Shown piece by piece: positions 9,124 to 18,627 of a stretch of DNA of 55,407 nt. The notes beneath the pieces are model-generated. The model saw only the letters and a list, made by a program, of their open reading frames with translations. It was not told the DNA's origin and searched no databases. The DNA lies in assembly GCA_946481095.1 (NCBI GenBank), contig CAMLML010000026.1:1-55407 (forward strand). Reading direction: 5' to 3'. Numbering within the stretch: the first letter of the stretch is position 1; the number at the start of each line of letters is the position of its first letter. Source of the stretch: an uncultured Cellvibrio sp. (GTDB lineage Bacteria > Pseudomonadota > Gammaproteobacteria > Pseudomonadales > Cellvibrionaceae). The position numbers and the translations under genes are program-made.

Positions 9124-9537
9124 ATGAACCTTACTGCATCCGGTATCGCTATTCGATTTTTGTTTGCATTACTATTGGTGTTACTCAGCTACAATCCCAG
9201 CGGCTATTCTTATTTTCATTGGCTCTATAACACTATCACGCACATCACACCTTACATAGTTATCGCTGGCATTCTGTTACTGATTGGTTGGGGCGTTTAC
9301 ATAAAAGCCACTCTCAACTCATTAGGATTTGTAGGCATACTGGTTCTTGCAGCGCTCTTTGGTAGTTTGGTGTGGCTATTTATTTACTGGGGCTGGTTGA
9401 GTGTTACCAATATTTCTGCAATGGCCTGGGTAATTGAAATCCTACTGTCAGCACTACTCTGCGTCGGCATGTGCTGGTCTCACTTCACTCGCCGCATGAG
9501 TGGGCAAGTGGATGTGGATGAGATTGAAGAGAAATAA
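9124..9537 (+). CDS. Four-helix inner-membrane protein (DUF6524-like)
   Basis: This 137-residue protein has four predicted membrane spans (about residues 8-25, 42-58, 66-90 and 98-118) and a short acidic cytoplasmic tail (VDVDEIEEK). It resembles small membrane proteins grouped as DUF6524; no function is known. The ATG follows AGGAATTTT. It converges on the membrane-stress operon at 9589-20742, with a hairpin between them. Whether it belongs to that system cannot be told from the sequence. Confidence 0.6.
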   Translation: MNLTASGIAIRFLFALLLVLLSYNPSGYSYFHWLYNTITHITPYIVIAGILLLIGWGVYIKATLNSLGFVGILVLAALFGSLVWLFIYWGWLSVTNISAMAWVIEILLSALLCVGMCWSHFTRRMSGQVDVDEIEEK

Positions 9538-9554
9538 AAACTCATAATTTACAA

Positions 9555-9584
9555 TCCGGTCTGCCACTCAAGTGGCAGACCGGA
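9555..9584. terminator. Perfect palindromic hairpin between convergent genes
   Basis: Arms of 14 bases (TCCGGTCTGCCACT and its complement) are separated by two bases, between stop codons at 9537 and 9589. The minus-strand side runs into an AT-rich stretch with TTTTT. It is likely a terminator working in both directions. Confidence 0.7.
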
Positions 9585-9588
9585 ACAG

Positions 9589-9828
9589 TTAACCGGAAAT
9601 CTTTTCAGATATCTCCATCATTTTTTGCTTCATCGCCGCATCAACTTCGCTGGGTTTAATACGGGCGATAATGTTTTGTAAAACTCGCATTTCGTTGTTA
9701 TCAATCTTGCCGTCTTTTTCTGCTATCTCCAAAATTTTGGCAAGCTCATGTGCATCCAACTTGCCATCGTCGGAAAAACATTGAATCGAACGAAACGACA
9801 TTTCCAAATAATCACGTGCTTCTTTCAT
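9589..9828 (-). CDS. Small TerB-like protein, last gene of the membrane-stress operon
   Basis: This 79-residue, all-helical, soluble protein has two acidic loops, DDGKLDAHE and KDGKIDNNE, each at a helix start. This is like TerB-type domains and also looks EF-hand-like (D-x-G/D-x-x-x-x-E). No function is assigned. It is the last of eight minus-strand genes, 28 bases after the PLD gene. It differs from the TerB-like protein at 402-791 in sequence but shares the acidic-loop theme. Calcium binding is a guess from the loop spacing. Confidence 0.6.
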   Translation of the reverse strand: MKEARDYLEMSFRSIQCFSDDGKLDAHELAKILEIAEKDGKIDNNEMRVLQNIIARIKPSEVDAAMKQKMMEISEKISG

Positions 9829-9856
9829 GTATTACTCCTTTGTTGATAAATTTAAA

Positions 9857-10543
9857 TTAAGAAAATTCTTTCCACAAGCTTTCGAATTCGTTCAAATAAG
9901 CTGACACCAATTTGGCCTCGTCGGTAACCAGAATATTTTCCTGATTGTAATCCGATGCGGAACGAGTCCAGTTAAAGCTGCCATTCACCAGAATTTTCTT
10001 GTCAATTACCGCGAATTTATGATGCATGTGATTTTCGGTTTTATCCATTCGAACATCGACTCCTTTATCAATCAAATAAAAAATATCACTGCCTTCGTCT
10101 CTGGCTTTATCGTTATCGGTAATTACTCTTACACGAATATTACGTTGATACGCCGCATAGATGGCATCCGTTAACCTATCATCCGAAATAGTGAAGACAC
10201 TAATGTCAATTGACTCACGTGCACTGACTAATAAATCAAGCAACTGGCGACGACAATCTTCGCCCGGACTGAAATGTGCTTCTGCTATGGATGAGGTTTC
10301 GGATTGGCGAAAATTATCGATAGTTTTATTGAGTTTTTCCAACCAAAGTAAAATAGCAACTGCATTATCACCACCCATCCGAATGGGTTCTCGCGCAAGC
10401 TGAAATGCTTTATTACGAGCAAAGGCAATATCGTCATCTGCGAGTCTGGGTAATATTTCACGCAACTCCAAAGCTTCAGACTGACTTAATTTGAAATCTT
10501 CCAAACTGGCGGTTAACCAATGTTCCAATTCTTGCTGCCGCAT
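9857..10543 (-). CDS. Phospholipase-D/nuclease-like protein with a single HKD motif
   Basis: The protein has 228 residues. Residues 1 to about 85 are helical. About 90-228 form one PLD domain with HHKFAVIDKKILVNGSFNW, a complete H-x-K-x4-D motif followed by the usual GS/N strand. Single-motif proteins work as dimers; relatives cut DNA or RNA (Nuc-type) or cardiolipin. No signal peptide is present, so it acts in the cytoplasm or at the inner face of the membrane. It lies eight bases after the rhomboid gene in the PspA-flotillin operon, so a membrane lipid or nucleic acid could be the target. Confidence 0.85.
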   Translation of the reverse strand: MRQQELEHWLTASLEDFKLSQSEALELREILPRLADDDIAFARNKAFQLAREPIRMGGDNAVAILLWLEKLNKTIDNFRQSETSSIAEAHFSPGEDCRRQLLDLLVSARESIDISVFTISDDRLTDAIYAAYQRNIRVRVITDNDKARDEGSDIFYLIDKGVDVRMDKTENHMHHKFAVIDKKILVNGSFNWTRSASDYNQENILVTDEAKLVSAYLNEFESLWKEFS

Positions 10544-10551
10544 ATAATTCT

Positions 10552-11109
10552 CTAATATCTATTTTTAAAAAAACGGTATCGGATAAAGGCAAACGCTACG
10601 CCCGCAACGGCACCAAAAAGATGAGATTCAAAAGAAACTGTGGGATCGCTGGGCAAAACACCCCAGAGCATACTGCCGTAAAAAAATATCACCACTAATG
10701 CGATTACGATATTGATAAAACGACGATCAAACCATGCCGTCGCAATGGTTAAACTCCACAAACCAAATATCCAGCCACTTGCGCCCAAGTGCACCGCGGG
10801 GCGACCGAAACACCAAACCAGTATTCCGGTAAATGTGATGATAAAAAAACTGCTCCATAGATAATGCCGCAATGAATGCACAAACAACAAACTACTAAAA
10901 ATAAAAAAACCGACAAGATTACTGATCAAATGAACCAGACTTCCGTGCAGAAACGGCGCTATATAAATGCCCGGTAATGATTCCAATTGTCTGGGCAACA
11001 AACCAAATTGGTTCAACCATCCGTTAAATACCCAATTGAAAATATGTGCAGCAACCATCACCCCTGCAAACAAAAATAACCAGCGAAATTTTGAGGATAG
11101 CCGCTGCAT
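10552..11109 (-). CDS. Rhomboid-family intramembrane serine protease
   Basis: The 185-residue protein has about six membrane helices. The family motifs are present: HGSLVHLISN (H-x3-N type, about residues 53-63), GASG with the catalytic Ser (about 111) and a late SHLFGAVAG helix with the catalytic His (about 162). The dyad is therefore intact, and it should cut membrane-spanning substrates within the bilayer. It starts directly at the stop of the giant ATPase gene (one base apart) and so is translationally coupled to it. A single-pass partner in the same operon, such as the flotillin, is a candidate substrate, but that is inference. Confidence 0.88.
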   Translation of the reverse strand: MQRLSSKFRWLFLFAGVMVAAHIFNWVFNGWLNQFGLLPRQLESLPGIYIAPFLHGSLVHLISNLVGFFIFSSLLFVHSLRHYLWSSFFIITFTGILVWCFGRPAVHLGASGWIFGLWSLTIATAWFDRRFINIVIALVVIFFYGSMLWGVLPSDPTVSFESHLFGAVAGVAFAFIRYRFFKNRY

Positions 11110-14100
11110 TTAAGGTGATGGTGGTGACTTGGGTTTTCTATTCGCTGCCAGCTCTTGCTGCAAAGTTTTGATTTGCGTAGATACCTCGACAATTTTTTCA
11201 TGGTTACGCAAATCTATATCCAATTTTTTATCCATATTTCTCACCAAGGGCATAATCGCATGCTCGAGAGTATTCGCAATTACCAGCAGTACTTTATCAA
11301 GACCTTCTACCGGTTGATTAATCACTTCCACTTTTGGTGTAGTTAATTTCGCCAATTGCTTACTGAGTAATGCCATATCAGATGTTGCAGCAACAGGCGA
11401 TTTTTCCGGACTGCTGATGGCTGCTTTCTCTGCAGAGGTCGCCAGTTTATTGATACCTTCAGCCACATCAGCCAATTGCACCACCACTTTTGCACCTGTA
11501 TCTGCAGAGTCTCCACCCATAGCTTTATTGCGCAAGAAATCTTTTTTGATTTGCTGCCAACGCGCTTTTTGTTCCTCTGTCATATTGCCGCGTAATTCAG
11601 ACAACTTCAGCAAATTGCTTTCAGCACCGGTTGTCAGCATTTGCGCTTCACCCAAATAGTGATCTGCAATCATTTGCATCAATTCTGCGTCATTCATTAC
11701 TGCCGATACTTTTTCTGTCATTTTATTCATATTGCGATAACTGCCTTGCAATTTGAATGATGGCTCAACACGATATTTGTCATCCTGCGCCGCTGACGCA
11801 ATATATTGTTGATTGATTTTTAAAATGACATTTTGAATGATAAATAATTTTTTCAACACACCGACTATTTCATTCACTTCAGCACCGGAATAAGAATGAC
11901 TTAAATCGGTTGTCGCAACTTCTTCACCTTTTGCCATAGCAATAAATTTATACACATCCTGCATATCGCGCAGCGCTAAAGGTGCCAACACTGAATTGGA
12001 GGTCAAAGCATTTTCGATATAACTCATGGCAAACTGTTCTTCCATGCCACCCAGAATATCGCCAAGGTTATAAATATCCGCACGGTTAGCTAACATATCC
12101 GGTACTTTAAAAGCCTCACCCGATTCTGTGTAAGGGTTACCCGCCATGCACACACAGAATTTTCTACCGCGCATATCATAGGTTTTGGTTTTGCCTTGCC
12201 ACACACCTTCGATACGACGTGTGCCATCACAAAGTGAAATAAATTTTTGTAGGAATTCAGAATTGGTGTGTTGAATATCATCCAGATACAACATCACATT
12301 GTTACCCATTTCCAATGCAAGATTGAGTTTCAACAATTCCTGTTTAGCCGTCGCATTGGGTGCTTTTTCCGGATCAAGCGATAACACATCATGCCCCAGT
12401 GATGGACAATTGATCTTCATAAAAATCAAACCGAGACGATTCGCAACATATTCCATCAATGTGGTTTTACCGTAACCCGGCGGTGAGATCATCATCAACA
12501 TACCCATCAAATCAGTACGTTTATTTGCACCCAGCGATCCCATTTGTTTCGCTAAATTGTCACCAATTATAGGTAAATAAGATTCATTAATTAAACGGTT
12601 ACGCACAAAAGAACTTAAAGGTTTTGCTTTAAATTCAGTGAGTCGTAAACTTTGTCGCTCCTGATCTATGATGTGTTGTCGTAATTGCAAATAACGTTGA
12701 TATTGCGGCACTACTTGATAGCGGTGTTGCGCCAAACGCTGCACAAACGAATCGACCGAGAATTGTAAACTACGGTTTTGAATTAAAGGATGCTCACCCA
12801 TTAGCCCATTAATTTCCAATTCCAGTTCAACTTCGGTAAAGCGACGATCCAATCGCTGATCTGTTTTTAATAAAGCTACCGCTTCCGGAATATAATGTTG
12901 TAACTGCGGCAAATTTTTATCTTTTACCAAAGCTTGTAGCCAGGCATAAGTTAAATTCCAGCGTTCCGCTGGCCAACCCTGCATTTTATTGGCAACGTCT
13001 TGATAGTGACGCCAGGTGGCATCATCCAAAGAAGTTTTTAAAGCTTCCACCAAATGCACTGCATATTTGCTGGTAATAAATTCAACCTTATCACGTGCCA
13101 ATTCTTCGACCAGGTATTCTGATGCGCGACGAATATCCAACGCTGATACCGCAATAGGATGGCGTTGAATAAACTCATTAAATGTTTCTTCAACTTCTGC
13201 AATTAAAATATCCCTTGCCTCCATGCTCGAAAATAATCTCTGCATATGCCTGGCAGAAACTGCGCGATCTTTCCAGGTCTCAAATGAAAGTGAAGAGCCT
13301 TGTGATTTTGATTTAATGGCAAACTCTTTTAGATTTGCCCAAAAAATCTGGGCCAATCCACGCGATAGAGGATCAAACCGCAATAAATCCGCTGCATCCA
13401 TAGCAGGAATTAATGACTTTAAAATCAAGATCGCATCCTGATCGTGAATGCCTTTTTGATAAGCTTCCTTGTAACGAGGCGCACTGAAATCACGCACCAA
13501 TTCCATCAATTTTTCATCATCCAACAAAGCCTGATGCAACACTTCCTGCGACAACCCCTGAATATTTTTTTCAGCCGCATCGATAATTAACGCAACCAAA
13601 TATTCTGCCCGATAAACTTTATTGGTTTCAGATTCTACACTCATCGACCAAAAATCTTTCAATGCCAGCAGCTCGGCATTATTCACCACAGCGTAATAAT
13701 CGGTTCCTGTAAGATGAAAGTTCAATTCACCTTCACGCGGAATAATGGTTAAATCCAATTCCTGGGTGTTTACACTGAACTTGTGTTTACCCAGCTTAAT
13801 GACATTACCACCCTCTTCAAAAATATCGCTCTTATCACGCAATGCACGTAGCGCTTGCCCTCTAATCGCTTTGAAGCGAGCATCCAGATCATCCGCTTTA
13901 ACGGCGTTATCCAATACTTTTAATTGCTCAACCAATTCACTGATTTTTAATACCAAGGCATCCGATGCAAAATAGGTATTCAATTCTTCCTGTGAACTGA
14001 TACTGAGCGAACGCTTTTCAATACTTGATAAAATTCGCGCAGCCGCATCAGTAATTGATTGAGCCTTTTTCTGACGCTCATCCAACAAACGTTGTTTGTG

Positions 14101-16392
14101 CTCTTGAAAACTTTCGTAAATTTCCTCGCGCTTGCTCATGATGTCAGCAAGGAATTGATCAAATTCGCTGAATTGTCCTTCCAGCTCTTCCAATCTCACC
14201 AGGGATTTTGAAAGTTGTTCATCACATTTTTCAGGGGTAGTCGATAAACCCAAGGCATGGGCAATACTTTGTGAAAATAATTTAAACTGCGCACCAAATT
14301 GTGCAATGGCTTCGGTTGACCCAAAATTCTTTTGCTTGTGTTTGGCATTGGCGCGACTTTGATTGAGCTTGGCATAGACTTCAGAAATCGCATCAACAAT
14401 ACGGGTTCGCAAGGTTGCATCGTCAACTTTCAGAGTGCCCATCAACTCTGACAACAAATCCAAACCCGTTGCCGTTTTTTCAATAGTTTCGACAATAGGA
14501 TTAATTGCCGCATTGGTTTCAGCTTTTTCAACCTGCTGATTTAACTCATCCAGTTTAGTTAGATAAGGCTTCAAGGATTTTTCATCAGCAAGATAAGCAA
14601 CGGTTTGTTCACTTAACCTTAAGTTGGCATCAATTAATTGTTGATCCAAAACAGCAATACGCGATTGATCGATATAACGATAATCTTTGATCGTTGCCAA
14701 ATGGCCACGCTGTTTACGCACTCGACTCAATGCATCCACATAATCTTCTGCCGAGCCCCAATTTTCCGGGCGCAAAGACTGCAATATCAATTCCTGCTCG
14801 CGCTCTGCTTCCTGCATAGCTTTGGCAGATTGTTGACGAATGGATTCTACTTTTTCAAATTCATCAATCACCAATTCTGCTGTGGATGCAATTTCTTTCA
14901 GCACACCGGCGATAGACTGTACGTCCTTTTCATTTAACCAGTAATAAGTATCAAATACTTTTTTAGCTGATAGATTCAACTCTTCATAAAGACGAACTGA
15001 CACTGACTGGTTATTGATAATACGGGTGATACTGTAGAAATCAGAAATTCCGCGCACCAATTCGTTATTACCAATTCGACCATAAAAATTTTGGCGCGGC
15101 GGTGCTTTACTGGCAAATTCAGCACTCACATAAGGTGTTGTCCAAATTTGCATAGGATGAACCCTTGTGGGTTCCACTTCAGCCGAAAAAATAACAATTT
15201 CGCCATTATCAGCATGGGCATAACCGTGACCATAAATCGGGTTTTGCAATTTCTTTTCGATAAGATTGTATGCTAACAGCGATACCAAACCATCCATAGG
15301 TTCATAAAAAACATACAATACATCTTCACCATTGGGTGACCGAATCATTCGTTTAAAACGAAAAGCACTATTGTCTTCATCAAAAGTTTTATATTCACCG
15401 GTATTTAAATAATAACCACCAGGGAAAATAATTCCATGGCTTTCCGGTAATTGCACACAACTCTGACCAATTTTGTCGATGCGAATCACTTGCTGGGTTA
15501 AAGCATTGAAAATCAAATGACGCCATTGATCTTCACGATAAGGACGAATTTTTAATAAAATTAAATTGCCAACAGCAGCATAAAATACGCTGGCATCATC
15601 CAGTGATTGGGTTTTGTCTTCTACTTCTTCACGATAAATACCCAAACCATCTTCGGTATTATTTTCTATTTTTATAGTGAGGTCGCCGCCAATAGTTTCG
15701 ACGAATACTTTATCGAGAATATTTAAATGTGGATGACGACCATGAACGGCATTATCACGTGTAGCAGAAATCCATTCAAAATCAAAAGCGGGAGGCAATT
15801 CAATATCGCGTTCGCCGCGATTATCAATATATTTTACAGTTTTACCATCAGGCGATATGGACCAGCGAAACACCCGCATATCATCCAAACGCTCACCAAT
15901 TTGAAAACCTGCCAAAAGTTTTCCATTATTAATTGTGAGTTCGACAATGCGGGTGTTTTTGTAGTAACGATAAAGCTCATCAAAATCGTTGACGAAACTT
16001 TGTTCTGCAAGAAAAGTTCCGGCAGGATTAACAGACTCCAATTCAACACCGGATTCCGTTTCTTTTTTAATAAACAGTGAAAAAACATCTTCAATTTTGG
16101 TTTCTTTTTTCAAACCAATAAAAACGTTGTAACCAAATAATAAATAATCACCCACTTGCACTATGTCGCGCGGAATACAGTTATTTTCTGTACGCACACG
16201 AACACGCGCCGTCACCGCCATGGCAGAACTTCCAAATTCCGCCAAACGTGAATCATTCAATTCACGAACTTTTTGCGTCAGTAAATTTCCATGATCCAAT
16301 AAACGCTTGCGAATAATTTCGTAAGCACCACCTTCAGCAACGGCTTGATCGACAATGTTTTCCGCAGCAGCAGTATTATTTGTTTGCGACAT
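11110..16392 (-). CDS. Giant AAA+ ATPase of the DUF3686 / 'DNA repair ATPase' type
   Basis: The protein has 1760 residues and no signal peptide. About 70-480 is beta-rich with propeller-like repeats (ISPDGKTVKYIDN, SPNGEDVLYVFYEP). About 490-850 is largely coiled coil. About 1270-1530 is one AAA+ module with Walker A PPGYGKTT (about 1305) and Walker B LYLDDI (about 1370). The end is helical and Ala/Lys/Pro-rich. The layout fits proteins annotated DNA repair ATPase (DUF3686 plus AAA), but DNA repair is only a database label and nothing here proves it. Between flotillin and rhomboid genes, a role in remodelling a membrane scaffold is as plausible. AAGGA precedes the ATG. It is the largest gene in the window. 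Confidence 0.85.
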   Translation of the reverse strand: MSQTNNTAAAENIVDQAVAEGGAYEIIRKRLLDHGNLLTQKVRELNDSRLAEFGSSAMAVTARVRVRTENNCIPRDIVQVGDYLLFGYNVFIGLKKETKIEDVFSLFIKKETESGVELESVNPAGTFLAEQSFVNDFDELYRYYKNTRIVELTINNGKLLAGFQIGERLDDMRVFRWSISPDGKTVKYIDNRGERDIELPPAFDFEWISATRDNAVHGRHPHLNILDKVFVETIGGDLTIKIENNTEDGLGIYREEVEDKTQSLDDASVFYAAVGNLILLKIRPYREDQWRHLIFNALTQQVIRIDKIGQSCVQLPESHGIIFPGGYYLNTGEYKTFDEDNSAFRFKRMIRSPNGEDVLYVFYEPMDGLVSLLAYNLIEKKLQNPIYGHGYAHADNGEIVIFSAEVEPTRVHPMQIWTTPYVSAEFASKAPPRQNFYGRIGNNELVRGISDFYSITRIINNQSVSVRLYEELNLSAKKVFDTYYWLNEKDVQSIAGVLKEIASTAELVIDEFEKVESIRQQSAKAMQEAEREQELILQSLRPENWGSAEDYVDALSRVRKQRGHLATIKDYRYIDQSRIAVLDQQLIDANLRLSEQTVAYLADEKSLKPYLTKLDELNQQVEKAETNAAINPIVETIEKTATGLDLLSELMGTLKVDDATLRTRIVDAISEVYAKLNQSRANAKHKQKNFGSTEAIAQFGAQFKLFSQSIAHALGLSTTPEKCDEQLSKSLVRLEELEGQFSEFDQFLADIMSKREEIYESFQEHKQRLLDERQKKAQSITDAAARILSSIEKRSLSISSQEELNTYFASDALVLKISELVEQLKVLDNAVKADDLDARFKAIRGQALRALRDKSDIFEEGGNVIKLGKHKFSVNTQELDLTIIPREGELNFHLTGTDYYAVVNNAELLALKDFWSMSVESETNKVYRAEYLVALIIDAAEKNIQGLSQEVLHQALLDDEKLMELVRDFSAPRYKEAYQKGIHDQDAILILKSLIPAMDAADLLRFDPLSRGLAQIFWANLKEFAIKSKSQGSSLSFETWKDRAVSARHMQRLFSSMEARDILIAEVEETFNEFIQRHPIAVSALDIRRASEYLVEELARDKVEFITSKYAVHLVEALKTSLDDATWRHYQDVANKMQGWPAERWNLTYAWLQALVKDKNLPQLQHYIPEAVALLKTDQRLDRRFTEVELELEINGLMGEHPLIQNRSLQFSVDSFVQRLAQHRYQVVPQYQRYLQLRQHIIDQERQSLRLTEFKAKPLSSFVRNRLINESYLPIIGDNLAKQMGSLGANKRTDLMGMLMMISPPGYGKTTLMEYVANRLGLIFMKINCPSLGHDVLSLDPEKAPNATAKQELLKLNLALEMGNNVMLYLDDIQHTNSEFLQKFISLCDGTRRIEGVWQGKTKTYDMRGRKFCVCMAGNPYTESGEAFKVPDMLANRADIYNLGDILGGMEEQFAMSYIENALTSNSVLAPLALRDMQDVYKFIAMAKGEEVATTDLSHSYSGAEVNEIVGVLKKLFIIQNVILKINQQYIASAAQDDKYRVEPSFKLQGSYRNMNKMTEKVSAVMNDAELMQMIADHYLGEAQMLTTGAESNLLKLSELRGNMTEEQKARWQQIKKDFLRNKAMGGDSADTGAKVVVQLADVAEGINKLATSAEKAAISSPEKSPVAATSDMALLSKQLAKLTTPKVEVINQPVEGLDKVLLVIANTLEHAIMPLVRNMDKKLDIDLRNHEKIVEVSTQIKTLQQELAANRKPKSPPSP

Positions 16393-16430
16393 GCATTTAT
16401 CCTTCTCATGAAATAGATCCGAGAGACATC

Positions 16431-16548
16431 ACCCCACCCCTAACCCTCCCCTTAGCAAGGGGAGGGAACAGATTTCACTCCGCAACAAAATTAAGAAGGG
16501 AGTCAAAGTCCCTTCCCCTTACGAAGGGGGGAGGTGAGGAGGGGGGTT
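16431..16548. repeat. Two GC-rich hairpins inside the membrane-stress operon
   Basis: The 155-base gap between flotillin and ATPase genes holds CCCTCCCCTTAGCAAGGGGAGGG (in two arms) and CCTTCCCCTTACGAAGGGGGG-type hairpins. They belong to the dispersed GC-rich repeat family of this window. They begin directly at the flotillin stop codon and could lower or process the downstream part of the operon transcript. Confidence 0.75.
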
Positions 16549-18536
16549 TAACCAACAACCTCAGCATCTTCCGCTTTATCTTTTTTCTCAGTTGCAGCGG
16601 ATTTATTGACGAAGCGATCCAATACTGCCTGAATAACACCACTCTTGCTGGCTAGGCCATCAATGGCTTTGCCAATTGATAAAGACTTCGCAAAGTTGTC
16701 AAAGAACTGCGCTTCACCGCCTACAATATCGATATGCGCTTTCTGCAGTGCGATTGCCAAAATGTCGGCATTTTCTTTCGCAATTTCTTTACCGGCTTCA
16801 ATACTGGCAAGAGTTTCCTTAAATGCAGTTTCCAAACTCATGCGGAACTCTTCATGTTCACGAGCTTTATCGCTCATTACATTCATAGCTTCAAACTTCT
16901 CGGTTAATCCAGCTGCCTCGGCTTTGAATTGCTCTTTGGTCACTTCCGCACCGGCGAAACCAACGTCTTTTTTCGCAGTCGCTTCTGAAGAACCTTTTAA
17001 GGAAATCACTTGTGCTTCTGCTGAACCTTTAGCAGCAATGACTTCTGCTTCTGCTTTACCGGCATCCGCTTGTGCTGTGCCTTTCGCACGTATAACAGCT
17101 GCTTCGGCAACACCTTCTTTTTCAACGGCAATTGCTTTAGCCTCTTGAACTTTTGCATCAGCCAAACCAGGTGCTGCACGCTCTGCCTGAATACCTTCTG
17201 CCATTTTTTTCATAGCTTCAGCTTCTTTGGCAGAGGCTTCAAGTTTGGCTTGTGCCATGGTCATAATTTCTGTGGCTTTGTGCTTCGCCGCCAATTCTTC
17301 AGCTTCTGCCGCTTTCACCTGTTTAACTTTTTCTTCTTCTGCTGCAGCTTCTGCTGAAAGCACTTGTACTTGCTTGGCGCGATCTGCCTCTGATACTTCG
17401 CGAACTTCTTTAATGCGCTCTTCTTCAATGGCAACGGTTTTATCAACCACAATTCGTTCACGAATCACATTGGCGATTTCCTTCTTCTGTATTTCAATCG
17501 CTTTTTCTGCTTCGATGGTTTGCAGCTCAACCTCTCGCTTACGCGCAACTATTTCCAATTCGCGTGCACGTGTGACTTTTTCTTGCTCAATTGCCACAGC
17601 ACGCAAACGATTTTGTTCAGCCACTTCAATTTCACGCTTCTGATTTTCAGTTTGTACCGATAATTCCTGAGCAACTTGAATAGCCGTTTGCTCGTACTTA
17701 CGACGTTCTTCTTCCTGCACCTTTTTGGTTTCTGCTTCTTCACGTGCTTGAATAGTTGCTATCTCACGTTTTTGACGCGCTTCGGCATCGGCTTGTTGTC
17801 TTTCGAGAGCCAACATAGCTTCAGTGGTTTCGACATTCTTTTTCTTGATCGCTAATTCTTCATCGCGTTCGAAGACATTGGTACGAATATTTTGCGCTGC
17901 AGTTAACTCGGTAATCTTGCGAATACCTTCAGCATCCAGAATATTATTGGGATCAAGAGATGACTTGGGTGTTTGCTCAATATAATCGATGGCTACGTCT
18001 TCCAGTACATAGCCGTTTAGATCATCGCCAATTACCTGGATAATTTTTTCGCGAAATTCCAAACGATTTTCAAACAATTGAACAAATTCAATTTGTTTAC
18101 CCACAGTTTTTAAAGCTTCAGAAAATTTAGCAGCAAACAGTTGGTTGACTGAGTCAATATCCGACGCACGCTCTGCACCTATAGCTTTGGCTACACGCAA
18201 CACATCCTGCGGTGTTTCATTCACCCGCAAATAGAATGCAACCGTAATGTCAGCACGCAAATTATCTTTACAAATCAAGCCGTCTCGCCCACGGCGATCC
18301 ACCTCCATGGTAATTAACGAAATATTCATTAATTCTTTTTTATGAATAATCGGATACACCAACGCACCTGTAAAATGCACTTTTGGGGTAGAGCTCATGT
18401 CATTCACTATTAAAGCCGTTCCTTGGGCAACTTTGTAATAAAACGCTTTAAATAACGCAGCCAGTCCAAGAAAAAATAGAAATACGATTAAAATACCCCA
18501 AAACAACATACTGTCTGTGAATGCATCGAGACTCAT
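16548..18536 (-). CDS. Flotillin family protein (YqiK-like)
   Basis: The protein has 662 residues: one N-terminal membrane span (about 10-30, MLFWGILIVFLFFLGLAALF), an SPFH/Band-7 domain (about 30-210, with TMEVDRRGRDGLICKDNLRADI), then a long Ala/Glu-rich coiled coil with flotillin-type EA repeats (about 215-560) and a helical tail. Flotillins form cage-like oligomers in membrane microdomains. A strong AAGGAG lies five bases before the ATG. The upstream NfeD-like gene is the usual partner (yqiJ-yqiK in E. coli). Confidence in the family is high; cargo and partners are inferred. Confidence 0.94.
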   Translation of the reverse strand: MSLDAFTDSMLFWGILIVFLFFLGLAALFKAFYYKVAQGTALIVNDMSSTPKVHFTGALVYPIIHKKELMNISLITMEVDRRGRDGLICKDNLRADITVAFYLRVNETPQDVLRVAKAIGAERASDIDSVNQLFAAKFSEALKTVGKQIEFVQLFENRLEFREKIIQVIGDDLNGYVLEDVAIDYIEQTPKSSLDPNNILDAEGIRKITELTAAQNIRTNVFERDEELAIKKKNVETTEAMLALERQQADAEARQKREIATIQAREEAETKKVQEEERRKYEQTAIQVAQELSVQTENQKREIEVAEQNRLRAVAIEQEKVTRARELEIVARKREVELQTIEAEKAIEIQKKEIANVIRERIVVDKTVAIEEERIKEVREVSEADRAKQVQVLSAEAAAEEEKVKQVKAAEAEELAAKHKATEIMTMAQAKLEASAKEAEAMKKMAEGIQAERAAPGLADAKVQEAKAIAVEKEGVAEAAVIRAKGTAQADAGKAEAEVIAAKGSAEAQVISLKGSSEATAKKDVGFAGAEVTKEQFKAEAAGLTEKFEAMNVMSDKAREHEEFRMSLETAFKETLASIEAGKEIAKENADILAIALQKAHIDIVGGEAQFFDNFAKSLSIGKAIDGLASKSGVIQAVLDRFVNKSAATEKKDKAEDAEVVG

Positions 18537-18627
18537 ATAAACTCCTTAGTTTTAAACACACTTGGAAATAATGTAAACATCAATAGAAATTTTTCTGTTG
18601 AAAATGAAAATTTGTACCTAGAAAAAA

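Noticed and set aside
11110..11120. SPPSP C terminus of the giant ATPase as a third repeat-derived end
   Set aside because: The bases around 11110 do not match the repeat element; the similarity is limited to the residues.
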